Source of the DNA: Cocos nucifera | Taxonomy: Eukaryota > Streptophyta > Magnoliopsida > Arecales > Arecaceae | Direction of reading: 5' to 3' | NCBI GenBank assembly: GCA_006176705.1 | Contig: QRFJ01004303.1 | Location: 61,617 to 125,616, forward strand | DNA length: 64,000 nucleotides | In this document: one piece after another, positions 23,734-36,287 of the stretch | How positions within the stretch are numbered: the stretch's first letter is position 1 | Layout: each line of letters begins with the position of its first letter | Translations under genes and position numbers: made by a program | Notes under the pieces: model-generated | Databases searched by the model: none | What the model was told of the DNA's origin: nothing | What the model saw: the letters and a program-made list of their open reading frames with translations, nothing else

Positions 23734-25290
23734 AACTTTCACTTGGACTAAAGCCAATCGAAACAATATCTACTATCCATCTTCATCTTATGATCATCAA
23801 ACTTTTTGATTCCGAGGGCTTTAGTAAATGGATCGGTCAGATTCTTTTTTCTATCGATCTTCTGAAGATTGACATCACCTCGATCCATGATTTCTCGCAT
23901 AAGATGATAGCGATGTAGAATGTGCTTGGTTCTCTGATGAGACTTTGGTTTCTTCGCTTGAGCAATAGCTCTAGTGCTATCACAATATAGTAAAATAGAA
24001 CCATCTATGGAGGGTGCCACTCCTAGCTCATCGATGAACTTCTACAACCAAATAGCTTTTTTGGCCGCATCGAATGCCATGATGTACTCCACCTCGCAAA
24101 CAGAATCAGTTATAGTATATTGCTTGAAATTTTTCAGCAAATCGCTCCATTATTTAGGATAAATATGGATCCTAACAATCTTACTGTCATCATCGTTTGG
24201 CTAAAAACTAGAATCAATATATCTCATAAGTCAAATTCTCCATAAATGAGCCATTAGTCCTTAATATTTCTCAAATATTTAAGGATTGTCTTTACAATCT
24301 TCTAATAGTTCTCATCGAGATCAGACTGGTACCTGCTTGCTACCCCTAGTGAGTAGGCCACTCCGATCTTGTACATGTCATGACGTACATAATAGATCCT
24401 ATTGTAAAAGCATATGGGTTTCTACTAATACGCTTTTTCTTTTCAGGAGTTGGTGGATAATCCTTCTTATAGAGAGTAATTTCTTAGCTTGTCGATAGAT
24501 AGTCTTTCTTGGAATTTACCATGCCGAACCTTTTCAGTATGGTATCGATGTACGTGGATTGGAATAATCTAAGCATCCTTTTAGATCTATCTCTATAAAT
24601 CTTCATCCCTAGGATATAGGATGCTTCTCCTAAATCCTTCATAGAGAATTGATATGACAACCATACCTTGATTCCTTGTAATGTAGGAATGTCATTCTCG
24701 ATTAAGAGAATGTCATTCTCAATTAAGAGAATGTCATCCACTTACAATACAAGAAATATAACCATAAAACTATTTGCCCATTTATAGACATAAGGCTCTT
24801 CTCCATTTTTAACGAAGCCATACATTTTGATCATCTTATCAAAATGCATGTTCCAACTCCTTGAAGCTTGCTTCAGTCTATAAATGGATCTATTTAGCTT
24901 GCACACTTTAGATTCTTCTGTGGATGCAAATCCTTCAAGTTGTATCATATATACCTCTTCTTCCAGCTCTTTATGAGAAAAATGATTTTGACATCCATTT
25001 GTCAGATCTAATAATCTAAATATGCTGGTATAGCAAGTAAAATCCAAATGGACTTGAGCATTGCCATAGGAGAAAACGTCTCGTGATAGTCAATACCATA
25101 ATATTGACGATATCCCTAGGTAACTAGATGAGCTTTATAGATCTCCATCTTTCCATCCGCTCTTCTTTTTCTTTTGAAAACCCATTGCACCCTTTGGATT
25201 TTATCCCTTCAGATAGATCAATAAGTGTCCATACACCATTGATCTTCATGGATTCCATCTCAGATTTCATGGCTTCAAGCTATTTCTCAG
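23734..25290 (-). pseudogene. H: RNase H and reverse transcriptase remnants
   Basis: RNase H in frame 24020-23748 reads STRAIAQAKKPKSHQRTKHI and DPFTKALGI. RT in frames 24741-24484 and 25047-24742 reads LNRSIYRLKQASRSWN and GEASYILGMKIYRD. At the active site the Tyr of YVDD is a TAA stop, leaving VDD at 24742-24733 and neighbouring bases. It is followed by a 21-bp tandem duplication that doubles ILLIEND (24691-24732). Domain order and wording match A closely. Confidence 0.85.
24691..24732 (-). repeat. 21-bp in-frame tandem duplication beside the RT active site of H
   Basis: GTCATTCTCGATTAAGAGAA plus T is repeated directly with one base change. On the coding strand this doubles ILLIEND just after VDD. 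Other elements in the window (A and E) have a single copy. Confidence 0.9.
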
Positions 25291-26470
25291 AGTCGAGCCT
25301 TTGCATGGCATCCATATAGGTGATCGAATTCTCATCGCTCTCATCTAGTTTGATAGCATCATTATTCCAATCAAGAAATCCTAGTATCTGTCCAGCTGAC
25401 ATGGTACTCTACTGGATCTCCTCAAAGGTGCCTCTACAACGGGCTGTGGGTTTGATTTTTCAATCAAATCCAATTTTATATGTAATTATGTCGGTTCTTT
25501 TACCTCATGAACTTCTTCAAGTTTAATCTTAGTGGAATTAGTTCATTCTCTAATAAACTTCTTTTCTAAAAAGACTACTCTACTGCTGATGAATACCTTT
25601 TGTTCTTTAGCAAGATAGAAGTAATATCCCCTAGTTTCTTTTGGATAGCCAATGGACAAGCAATATTGGACCTTGGTCCAAGCTTATCTATTTTCAAATG
25701 TCTTACATATATCAGACATCTCCAAATTTGAAGGTGAGAGAGTATCGGCCTACGCCCAGTCCATATCTCATATAAAATTTTTGTGATGAACTTGCTTGGA
25801 ACATTATTAAGAACATAGCATGCAGACTCTAATGCATATCCCCAAAATGAGATCGACAAACTAGTAAATTCCATCGTGGATCGAACCATATCTAACAGAG
25901 TTTGATTTCTTCTTTTTGACACACTATTATGTTGTTGTGTTTCAGAAGGCATCCATCGAGAGAGAATCCCATGCTTCTCTAGATATGTCAGAAACTCATG
26001 ATGAGGTATTCTTCTCCTCGATCAGATCGAAGAATTTTAATACTCTTTTCAGTTTATTTTTCTACTTCATTATGGAATCATTTGAATATTTTAAATGATT
26101 TAGACTTATTTTTCATAAGATAGATGTATCCATACCTCGCTAGGTCATCAATGAAAGTAATAAAGTAACTATATCCATCTCGTATATTAATGTTCATGGG
26201 TCCACATACATCACTATGTATCAGATTTAGAATATCTTTGGCTCATTCATCCTTTCTTTTAAAAGGTGACTTTATCATCTTACCAAGAAGATATGATTCA
26301 CAGATAGGTAATCATTCATAATCATTGATATCGAGGATTTCCTCTTCAGCTAATCTGTTTATCCTATTCTTATTTATATGACCAAGCCGACAATGCCAAA
26401 GATAGGTATCATTGACATTATCTAACTTTGGGCATTTGTTTGATGTATACATGACACTAATAGGTTATGA
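25291..26470 (-). pseudogene. H: integrase remnant
   Basis: The frame 25952-25575 reads SKRRNQTLLDMVRSTM, FWGYALESACYVLNNVPSK and YEIWTGRRP. Upstream, at about 26036-26005, RSDRGEEYL holds the second catalytic Asp. LWHCRLGHINKNRIN near 26400 gives the zinc-binding histidines. Stops and shifts separate the blocks. Same family as F and A. Confidence 0.82.
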
Positions 26471-27026
26471 TAAAATATAAATATCATTCTTTAATTATCC
26501 ACGTATCACAGTAACATCGTTCATAATGACATCACAAAATTTTTTTTTATTAAAAAGCTATAACTATTCTTGGCCAAAAGGCCTACAGGAATAATATTTA
26601 AAAGAAAATATGGACAAAAATGACAATCATCTAAAGAAATGATATTAGAATAGAAAACAAGCTAAACTATTCCTAAAGCTAGAACTGGAACAGATCTTCT
26701 ATCTTCAACGTTCAGGAACCTCACCATCCTCAAACATCTTATTGACCTGAAGTTCCTGCAATGAATTGTAAATAAGACTATCAATATCTAATACCCAGAT
26801 GGTAGTATTATAAATAGAGAAATTATAAGGTGTTATCATATAAGTATCTTGTCCAGTAACCTTTTGCTTATTCCTCTTTAGCCTATTTGGATCAAGGAAT
26901 GCTATATAAAGGGATAGTTTTTCTTCCAATGTCCTAGCTTCTTGTAGAAGAAGCACTCTGCCTGACTCTGATCTACTTTGGGCTTCTTGGGTTGATTGGT
27001 TTTAGAAGCCCTAGCATTATTCTTCT
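26471..27026 (-). pseudogene. H: protease and Gag zinc-knuckle remnant
   Basis: The frame 26956-26705 reads YMITPYNFSIYNTTIWVLDIDS: the protease DTGS has become DIDS. Before it the other frame shows ECFFYKKLGHWKKNYP, a zinc knuckle that has lost its second and last Cys to Tyr. The reading stops at the F LTR at 27027, so the rest of gag is missing here. Confidence 0.78.
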
Positions 27027-29471
27027 TGTTGGAATTGTGTTTCAAAGCCAATCATCAGTCTATGGACGGTTGTGCTATTTTATTTTTATAAATAATTTAT
27101 TATTAAATAAAATAATATTTTGGCTTTTTTATCATAAAGTCTATATATTCTAATGAACTCCATTTGTTATGATGATATACTTAAAATTATTTAGTTTTGA
27201 TAAAGAGAGGATTTATCGATTAGTCCTTAAACTGTTCATGACCAAATGATATATTGTTAATCAGCTCGATAATGTTTATCAAGTATAGGTCGCTGTATGC
27301 CATAGAGGTTGGTTGTCTTCTTAAACAAGAAGTGTGGAGATACTGATATAGCATATAGGTGAGATATAAAGGTACAACGTCACTAAACGTGACCAACTTC
27401 AGAGCATTCTGCTGTTAAGAATTGCTTTGATAAGATATGGGTATAAGTGTTCCTTAGATCTGAGATCACCATGATGGCTTACAAGCAACTCACTGTGCTT
27501 TGATGTCGAACTACCTAAATTTTTAATTCAGTGATAGAAGATTTTTTGGCATAGTCAAGTATTTGTGAAGTCGGTGCATGATCAAGATGGGATTGACTAC
27601 TCTAAGGGTTTGGAGAAAATGCATCACTATATTTTAATTTAGCAAAACCTTGGCTAGAGTAATCCATGAGATGGATTTGGTATTTTGAAATATAATATGG
27701 ATAACCTAATCAGGATTTATAGTTAAACTCTGAGTCATCCTATGAGCATTAAGGTCAAAGGGATGAATTATATGAAACTATATCCACATGGATTTTAAGA
27801 GTGTTGCTTTACACATTCGACCTATCCGGCTTTGGGTATCATTGCTAGATGGTTACTTTGATTGGTATAAAAATTTATTCCTATGCTACCAGCTTAGGTT
27901 TGATCCTATGGGGTCATACATATAAGAGGTCTCGATCTAATCGGATGGTTGATTGACGGTTAAGAATCATTCTAGGGTTAAACATTCAATACGATTGATA
28001 TTTAACCTAGTGTAAGTGTTGCAAGAGGATCGATTAGTAATTGGATTACTAATTAGCTTAATTTGATTAAGTCAGAGAGTTGAGATTAAGTCTAATTAAA
28101 TATATTTTAATTAGATTTGGTTTAGGCTTGATTTGATCAAGTCTAATTGGTTTATTGGATGAGCCAATTGCAAGGAAGAACAAGTCCTAGTTCAATTAGA
28201 ACTTATTTGCACCCAATCTCTAATTTGATTAAAAATTAAATTAGAATTAAATTTAATTTAATCTAATTTAATGAAGCTCTTAGTTGGGCTAATATCTCAT
28301 CTAATTAGATTCAATTAATTCTGATTTAATTTGGTTCAAAGACTCCTTGCACCATATGGCTTTCCACGCCCCCTCCCATGCCACCCTTTGGTTTTGTCGT
28401 GAACTCCTCCATGCCCAGGAGAGTCCACGTACGCCCCCAAGCCTCTCCCTTTCTTTCTTACATGGAAAGTGATTGTGGACCAAGTCAAAGTAGGAATTTA
28501 TGTTGATTTCAAATTCTATGAGAGAGAATTTTAAGAAATCAAAACTCTTCCTTTTATGCCACCAACTCACCTAGATTTTTCCTAAGATTTTCATGAGAAA
28601 TTGGAGAGATTTTGTGCACAAGAATCAGGTGGTCCACGATTGAGAAAAGAGAGAGGGTGTCCAAGAGTTGGATGCCCTTTGTCTTGCCCTTTTTGGACAA
28701 CCCTTGCTAGGTATTTGACCTAGACAAGGAGTCTATCCTATCTCTCTATATAAGGAGACTTTGGACTTGATTTTTTTAGAGGTTATTGATCTGAGAGAGA
28801 GCCATTGGGTGGTGGAAAGAGCTGGGCACAAAGAGGTTTAGGCATGGGATTTTGTAGAGACACCAATCAAGGTGTCTTGGTGAGAGAAACAAAGAAGAAG
28901 AAAGGGTTCTTCTTCTAGGGTTTTGTTGATCTTGCTCTTCCTCTTATTTTCTGAGTTTTAGAGAAGTTTTTCTCTTCCCAAATCCTCTTCCTCATCTTCT
29001 GATTATTGGAGGGTCCAAGATTTGAAAAAGAAGGATCTAGGTCAGCCATTAAAGAAGAATTAACACAATACTAACATGCTGTGCTGATTTCCTGCCATCA
29101 AACTTCAGATTGATGATCGAGGCCTTGTGTGGATATTCTATAGAGGCTGGATGCATGTGTGGCTCAGAGTGACAACCTCAGCCTCAGATGAGCGAGTTAA
29201 GGAACACATCTTGCAAAGATAAGAGAGATATGATCTCCCTTATGTATCTAGATCAGATCTAGAATTATCGGGATGTTGATATGATCAACATCACTTTTTG
29301 ATTATTTTTAATTTTAGATTTAATAGTATGCTTAGATCATATAATAAGATCCTAGATCTAGGATTAATTCATGTATGTTAAATAAATTAATATGATTAAT
29401 TTAATGCTTTTGTTGTTTGATTTCTGAAAAGTTTCAAAATCGATCCTTGAAACCCTAAATCATTTCCTTCA
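27027..29471 (+). repeat. 5' LTR of F (2445 bp)
   Basis: TGTTGGAATTGTG to TTTCCTTCA. It is the reverse-oriented relative of A's LTRs: the block near 27300-27560 is the complement of 7560-7930. A TATA box (CTATATAAGG) is at about 28746-28755. The frame 28301-28570 on the other strand is a shadow in U3. Confidence 0.82.
28746..28755 (+). promoter_or_regulatory. LTR TATA box of F
   Basis: TATATAAGGAGAC in U3/R, about 720 bases before the LTR end. Confidence 0.5.
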
Positions 29472-29473
29472 AA

Positions 29474-29484
29474 TGGTATCAGAG
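29474..29484 (+). promoter_or_regulatory. F: primer-binding site (tRNA-iMet type)
   Basis: TGGTATCAGAG followed by CCAGGTT, two bases after the LTR end; the extended match to initiator tRNA is better than in A. Confidence 0.88.
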
Positions 29485-30726
29485 CCAGGTTCTTTATTAC
29501 ATGATTCTTATGCATGATTAGATTATTTATTTAGATTAGATTTGAATTATAATCTATGATTTAAATCTAAAATAAAATAAAAGATCACACAAACTGATTT
29601 ATAAGGTTGTCCTACTATAAGATTTACCCCTTTCAGTAAAAAGATTATCCTAGTTCATGTAGATTTGATATTAATTATAAATTTATTTGATATAATCAAG
29701 ATTAATTTATGATTTATTAGATTTAAATTATTTAAATCTAAAAATAAATATTTTAGATTGCACAGACTGATCTTACAAGGTTGTCCTGCTATAAGATTTA
29801 TCCCTTATAGTGAAAAGGTTATTCTAGTACGTATTGATCTAAAACCCTAATCATAAAATTTTAGATTAAATATAAAAAATTTTATGATTTAATTAAAAAT
29901 ATTTTAATCTAATTTTATTATCATAAATATGTTAGATTTGGTTTAAGAAGATTTATGATTGATTAGAATTAAAATAGTTTTAATTTTGAAGTACATGAAT
30001 ATGTTTAGATTAGATCTAAAGTAGATTCATATTTATTTTATTTGCATATTGATTATGAATCAAACATGCAACTTGATTGGTAGAATCATATTGTAAAAAT
30101 ATTTTACAAATATAAAAATTATTTTTGAAATTTCGAACCCTAATCCTTAGTCCAAAACTTAATTAAGAATTTAAAGTTGTTTGATTAGGATCTAGGATTA
30201 TAAATTGAAGATCCTAAGACACAAATCATAAAATTTGGGTTAATGGGTTAGTGGAAATTAGGTCCATTAATTGGGTTAGACGTAAGGTTAGATTAAAGAA
30301 TAAACATAATTAGAGAATTAACTAAATCTAATTAATAATTATCTTAGATAAGGTCAAGGATTCTCTAGATCAATTATAATAATTATAGTTGGTCAAGTCT
30401 ATATCTTTAACGAGAACCAAATGGATTTGATTTTTGGCTAAGTGGTCTAGCCTGAACTGTTATGTTGATCCAATCGAAACTAATTAACCAGTGGATATCT
30501 AAGGTAAGTTTGGCAATCCAGATCGATGATTTTTAATTAGCAGTCCGCTTATCTGACCATTTTTAATGATGTCTAAGACAAGCTTTGGCAGACCCTCCCA
30601 TCGATCTCACTTACTTGGCCTTCTTGATGAAGTTATGTTTTGATCAAATCACTTGACAATTCGAGTTGACCCATATCAGCTAGGTAAATCAGTGTGACTG
30701 ATTTAGGTGATGCTAGACTAGCCTAT
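29485..30726 (+). other. F: leader, first part (non-coding)
   Basis: AT-rich and without a Gag reading. A block with ACAGACTGATCTTACAAGGTTGTCCTGC-like wording occurs twice (about 29590 and 29760), a local duplication of about 170 bases. The right part (30130-30720) matches A's leader in reverse complement. Ends with CCTAT, the target site of C. Confidence 0.7.
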
Positions 30727-32319
30727 TGATAAGCATCATAAATTCATCAATAAAAATATTATTTTATTAATTAATTTATATTAATTTTTAAGAATTATTA
30801 ATCAATTTATATATAATTTTTGAAAAAATTCATATTTTTATTAATTAAAAAATTAATTAAAAAATAATAAAAATTAAAAAATAAAATTTTATAATCAATA
30901 GAAAGAGCTCATTTTTTTGATCATAATAAAATAAATTTTGAGTAAAATAGAGCTAAAATGGAAAAGATATGAATTTTTAAAGATATAAAATAAATAAAAA
31001 TTAAATAAAAAAATGGCTCAGTCGGCTCTGTAAGCTGAGCCACCAAGCCAAGCCAAGCCATCAAAGTCGACTCAGCCGTTTAAGCCATCAACCGATCCAC
31101 GATCCAGATGTGGACCGCCAGCTCAGCAGAAATCGATGAATCAGAGATTGCCACGTGGCGGACCTAGACCCTTAAAGGGTCCACAGAAATTTATCGCGGG
31201 TCATAGGATATTTTGGTCTTTTCACCTAGCGACAAGAACGCTGATTGGCTGCGGTGTGCGGTGCAGCCGGTCCACGCTTTCCATGGAAACAGTAATTGCA
31301 CGATCAAACGGCTGCGGTTGATTGCGGTCAAGATCGGACGGCGGTGGTGATTTTTTAGGTTTGATTCAAATTCTACCAGTGATCTGGCGTGATCTAACGG
31401 CCAAAAAACCAAGTGACGAAGATCCAACAGTCCAAAATGCTCTCGATGGTGATCGGGACTCCTGAAGCATGATTTGCGGCCAGATTTCCTCCATCAAGCA
31501 CGATCGAATGGTCAAAATTTAATCCGACCCGATCGGGGCTGATATGCATCCGATTTTGAGGATTTTTGGACCGTTGGATTTCTATTGAATGGCCAGATTT
31601 CACCAGGCTTACTAGAGTCGTATTAGAGCTATTTTGATTCAAATTTTATTCGAATTTCTTTATATTTTGATGATTACAAAGGCTATTAGTCCTACATTGC
31701 CTTTAGAAAAAAATATCCAGCCCTCCTAGCTTTATAAAAAGAATCCTAGGCCTCCAAAAATCAACATCTCCAATCAAGATGAAGCTTTGGTACAGGGCTA
31801 AGCTAGGCTATGGGTTAAAGGCTGCTTCGAAGCAACGGGTACCGAGAAGAAGAGCCGGGCTTCTACACCATCTTTCTGCCAATGCCGATCCAAGATCAGA
31901 GATCAGGCTATTTTATTCTTTTTAAATTCTATGTATTTAAATTTTAAAATTTTAATTAATAAAAAATTTATTTTTGCACTTTAATTTCTCTTTTTATTTT
32001 TATTATAATTTAATTTTTATACTTTAAATTATTGCTTTGCAAGTAGATGCTAAGATCTAACTAGTAGATCTTAGTACCAAGTTTAATTTTCTGCAAATTC
32101 CTGCACCTTTTAATTTTCACTTTTTATTTTCTGACTTCATTTTTGATCCCAAAACTCTTTTCTTTTTTTTTTCAAAAATCAAAGATTTTAAATCTAAAAA
32201 CACTACCTTCCCTGTGGATTCGACCCGACTCACCGCTATCTACGTATTTTCAATGATTTTAAGAAGTCGAATTAAACTGATAAACACGATGTCTTAACGA
32301 CAACATCGCATACCTATCA
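30727..32319 (+). repeat. 5' LTR of C (1593 bp)
   Basis: TGATAAGCATC to CATACCTATCA. A TATA box is at 31731-31740. Contains a GCTCAGTCGGCTC / GCTGAGCCACC block at 31015-31050. Frames at 31136-31642 are U3 shadows. Confidence 0.88.
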
Positions 32320-32432
32320 AGTTTTTGGCACCATTGCCGGAGAATATTTTTAATTTTTAATTTTAATTTCTTTGATTTATTAAAAATAATTTCGATAAAC
32401 GCACCAAGTTTTTGGCGCCATTGCCGGAGAAG
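32320..32432 (+). promoter_or_regulatory. C: primer-binding site, present twice
   Basis: AGTTTTTGGCACCATTGCCGG begins right after the LTR end at 32320. A second copy, AGTTTTTGGCGCCATTGCCGG, begins at about 32405. The GGCGCCATTGCCGG core is the primer-site type of Athila/Tat elements. The second copy is closer to the consensus than the first. D shows only one copy (about 47934-47953). Confidence 0.75.
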
Positions 32433-33439
32433 GCACGGACATTAAATTTTTGATCTCTTTGATTTTTCTATAAATAAATTATAAATAAAATTTTTATTTT
32501 CTTATAAATATTGCTTGCTAATTTTTTTATTATTTTATAAAAAAAATTAAAGAATAAAAAAAATCAGAAGTTTTGCTTGGTGAGATCAATCATAATCCTA
32601 GTTCTCTTTTCTTTTTATTTTATTTATTTATTTTATTTATTTTTTAATTAATTTTAAAAAATATTTATTTAAATCTAATTAAAAATCTCATGACAAGATT
32701 AGAAATCTTAACTGCTTAGAGCATGCATCATATTAGTTTTATTTTTATCTTTATTTTTATTTTTATTTTTTATTTTTTTGATGATTGTTGGAGGTAAGGT
32801 AAGCCTTTCAGAATTCAATTAGTTGCATGCATCTAGTTTAAATTGCATGGAACCCTTTAATTGAAAATTTTTTATGCATATTCATATTAAATCAAATAAG
32901 GGCACAATCCAATTAAACAAGATAAGGTGGAGATTTGATCACCCTTCCTTAGCCTACAAATAACCAACCAGCATCTTGCATTGACCTAAGCCTTTAATTT
33001 TAAAATCAATTAGACATCAACCCTAGAAACTCGAGCTCAATAGGACAAGAAACCCTAAGAGTTAAACCAGATTAGCATTAGTCAATTTGACTGGTGTCTA
33101 GGAAAGTGGTTCAGAGACGACTGGGTCCGAAGGAAGGTGGTTTCTAATTGATTCCGTTCGCTTATCTGGTCAAGCATAATTGGTGTCTAAGGCAAGCAAC
33201 GGAGGGACTCCCACCGATCTTACGCTTACCTAGCCAGTTGATTGGCTAATCCTATACTTGGAGGGCTTGAAGGTGACCTTGACAGTTAGGAGCTGTCTAG
33301 ATCTAGGATAACCTCTAGTCAGGATTGATTGACCAACTTGATTGCTAACCAATATTAAATCTAATTTAACCTAATTCTTCTCTTTCTTCTTAGTTCTAGG
33401 ACTCCTTAGGATCTCTTCTTTAGAACTCTTCTTTCTTCT

Positions 33440-33640
33440 CCTTACTCCTCTAAAAATAAAATAAAATAAAATAAAAATAAAAATTAAATTAAACTAACTA
33501 AAAAAATATTAAAAATTATAATTAAATTAAATTAAATTAAAGTAAAATTAATTAATAAAATAATTTAAAAAAATAATTTTTAATATAATAAAATAATAAT
33601 AAAAAAAATTTTAAAAAAAAATTCTAAAATTTTTATTTGA
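33440..33640 (+). repeat. AAATA/AATTA low-complexity tract
   Basis: Runs of AAATAAAATAAA, AAATTAAATTAAATT and A8-A10 in C's leader. The leader before it (32900-33420) has the blocks shared with D (reverse complement, about 47020-47500), such as GACTGGTGTCTAGG against GACACCAGTCAAACTG. No coding signal. Confidence 0.8.
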
Positions 33641-34790
33641 ATCAATACGTTAGGGTTGCACTTAATACATGCATACGGTAGGAAAATCACTTTACCTGAT
33701 TTAGTTGAGCTTAATTGAATGGTTGATTCACATTAAACATAATAATCAAATGGCTAATCTGAATCTAATAGTCCAAAAATTAGATAAAGTTGATCTTCTT
33801 GCTCAGAAAATAGATCAACTCCTAATCCTAGGTCAACAATCTCCTGCACAATTCACATCATCTTCTAATTATCAGGAGATTTATTCAATCTGTGCTAGCC
33901 CAACCCATCATGTGAGTGAATGTCCTATGACTGCACAGTTTTCACATTTTATCCAAGAACAAGTTCAAGGCTGCTCAAAGATACTCCAAATTGATTAATG
34001 ATCCATTTTTAAATTCATATAATCTAGATTGGAGTAACCACTTTAATTTTTCTTGGACATCCCAACAGACTCAGGCTCAAACCCAAATTTCATCTATGCC
34101 AAAACTTATCAAAATAGATCCCAATACCAAAACTATGCCTATAATAATGGCCAGCCTAGTCAGTTTACTTAGCCACCACATCATAATCAGCCCTCATACC
34201 CACCTCCTCAATAGACCAATCCTAGTCTGAATGATAAATTTAATCCAACTTCAATAATTGAATTCTGAACTCAACAACAATCAATCATTGCTAGGCTAGA
34301 AGCTCAAATTGGATAATTAGTTGAGTCTAACATGAGGAGAGAACTAGATCAACTATCGAACCTACCAATTTCAAACAATCCACCTAATGTCCACCAACCA
34401 CCTGGACCAAATTATCAATTTAATATCTCACTTAAGAATCCTCAATTTGAGAATATCCAAAGTAATTTCTGAACTTAAAAGCTATAGGATTCTTATGGAC
34501 CCATACCAAGACCAGGTGAGAGAGGCTAGTACTGATGCTAGCCAAAATAAAAATTTAGAAGAACTAGTTAGTACTGAGACTAACCACATAGAAGAACCCA
34601 AGCCAGGAATTAGTACTGATGCTAGTTTCAATTTAAATGAGATAGAAATAGGAAAAAAGAGAATAGATGATTTATCCAAGACTTATAAACCTAATGTCCT
34701 ATTTCCTTCAACCCTAAGAAGCTGGTTCTTCTTACAAAAATCAAGAGGCATGTAATGAAATATCAATAGGAGTTATTTAAGCAAGATCAC
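33641..34790 (+). pseudogene. C: C-terminal Gag remnant
   Basis: The frame 33705-33998 reads VQKLDKVDLLAQKIDQLL, then a knuckle-like YSICASPTHHVSECP (CX2CX4HX4C with the first Cys changed to Tyr), then FIQEQVQG. After a shift near 33995 it reads NSYNLDWSNHFNFSW, which equals the YNPGWRNHPNFSW word of Athila Gag. Later frames (34387-34755) are proline/asparagine-rich linker with many stops. The capsid core that should precede this is absent, so only the tail of gag was kept. Confidence 0.75.
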
Positions 34791-35076
34791 ATTAATTTAT
34801 CCTCCAAAATTAAAATCAGCCTTTAGTCACCATTCCAGCACCCATTGAATCAAACGTTAACTCCTAAAAACTCAATTCATGAGCATTTTAGAAGAACAAA
34901 TAGGAGAAATTCTTAATAAACATGGGTCTGAGAATGGGATCATAAATTATATCCCTAAAATTAATAATGAATATATCAATAATGGGATTATAAATCAACT
35001 TTCTGAGATTGGCAATCCAAAACCATTGGAATTTGTCAATCCAATATTTGACACAGGATAGTAAGCTGCATTGTGT

Positions 35077-35120
35077 CTGGCTGAAGATGGTAAACTTAGC
35101 GCTTGTTGGGAGGCAACCCA
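35077..35120 (+). other. C: conserved 3' non-coding motif of Athila/Tat elements
   Basis: CTGGCTGAAGATGGTAAAC, then TTAGCGCTTG, then TTGGGAGGCAACCCA. The same motif occurs on the minus strand of D (45686-45729). The final TTGGGAGGCAACCCAA can form a small stem (TTGGG/CCCAA). I recall similar text in many plant Athila-type elements. Role unknown. Sequence between here and the purine tract (35121-36274) is AT-rich and non-coding. It has two related blocks at about 35650-35830 and 35930-35990 (GAGTAACCGGG / AGTGGG). Confidence 0.75.
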
Positions 35121-36287
35121 ATATTTAGTTTTTATCTAATTTATCTTTTTAGTTTATTTTTTTTTAGGATAATTTGAATAAGTTGGAGGGAGAGCTCAAA
35201 TTTTCAAAGGCATGTGCTGGACCAAAAATATACTGAGTTAGGTGTATTCTTCCATGTTCTTTATTACATCCTTTATTTTTTTCTTCTCCATTGAGGATAA
35301 TGTCGATTAAGTTGGGTGGAGAGAAAAATAAAAATTTTAAAATTTTAAATCCTCAAAAAAGTTAGTATTTAGTATTTAGACACCTGATTATGCTTAAGAA
35401 TCGAATTAAACTAAGCATTTTTAAAAGAAAATTGATGCACAGATTAGAGAATCTATGAGATATTAAGAAATCAAGTATTAAGAAAATTCAATAAAGAGTT
35501 AAGTCTAGAATATAAAAAAAATTTCCTTAGAGCATTTCTAATTATTTCTATTAGCATTAAAGAAAAGTCTACTTTTTATAGGCTTGTGTAGGATAACTAT
35601 ACATTTCTTCATATAAAAAATTTATTTTAATAAAATAGTTTTCAAGTACTTCTCACTGAGTAATTGGGCATCTTTGCCTAAGTAAGCATTGAGTTTTGCG
35701 TCAAAAAGTGGGAAGGGCAAAGAAGCTCATTGTAAAGCTAGTCTTAACTCGTAGCCTATTTGATTCGAGCTAGTAAGCTCGAGGGGTATTTTATACCTAG
35801 TGCCCTAAATCCAACTGGTTTGGAAGTCATTGGCCCAAGACTCGCTACATGGATCAAATAGAAAGCTTAAAGGATTAAGACACTCAATAATGGTATAATG
35901 TTAAAAAAAAAAAATTGATTTTTCATCGAGTAACCGGGTTTCATTGTCCAAGCAATAATATTTGCATTAAAAAGTGGGCAATGTGAAAATAAAAATTAAT
36001 AAATGAAGGACGAAAGTAGCAATACACTTGCCTATATGAAAGTTTAGACAAATCAGAGATAAAGGTAGGATAATTTAGAAAAAATTCTAAAAAATTTAAT
36101 ATTTTTTACTTAATTTTTTTATTGATAAGTATTAATACCCCAATGATATGTCTCATTTAAGCTCTACTGAATATCAATGGCCATTTTGAAAATTGCTTAG
36201 GTAAAATTTGAAACTCTAAAGTTAAAAGGTATTTAAAACTAAATTCTTTCTTTACTCGAGGACGAGCAAAGCTTAAGTTGGAGGGTG

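Larger units (their letters stand above)
4441..27026 (-). mobile_element. Element H: copia element, minus strand, split by A
   Basis: The 3' LTR is in two parts (4441-5887 and 23208-23733) on either side of element A. Its decayed pol follows at 23734-27026. At 27027 the reading stops at the start of F's 5' LTR, so H's gag and 5' LTR are not visible. Joining the two LTR parts gives continuous homology to the LTRs of A and F (the CATCATCGAATTAGAAATT stretch follows the GTACTTGAT stretch in the same order). H is therefore the older host. Its left end interrupts chromovirus M. Confidence 0.75.
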
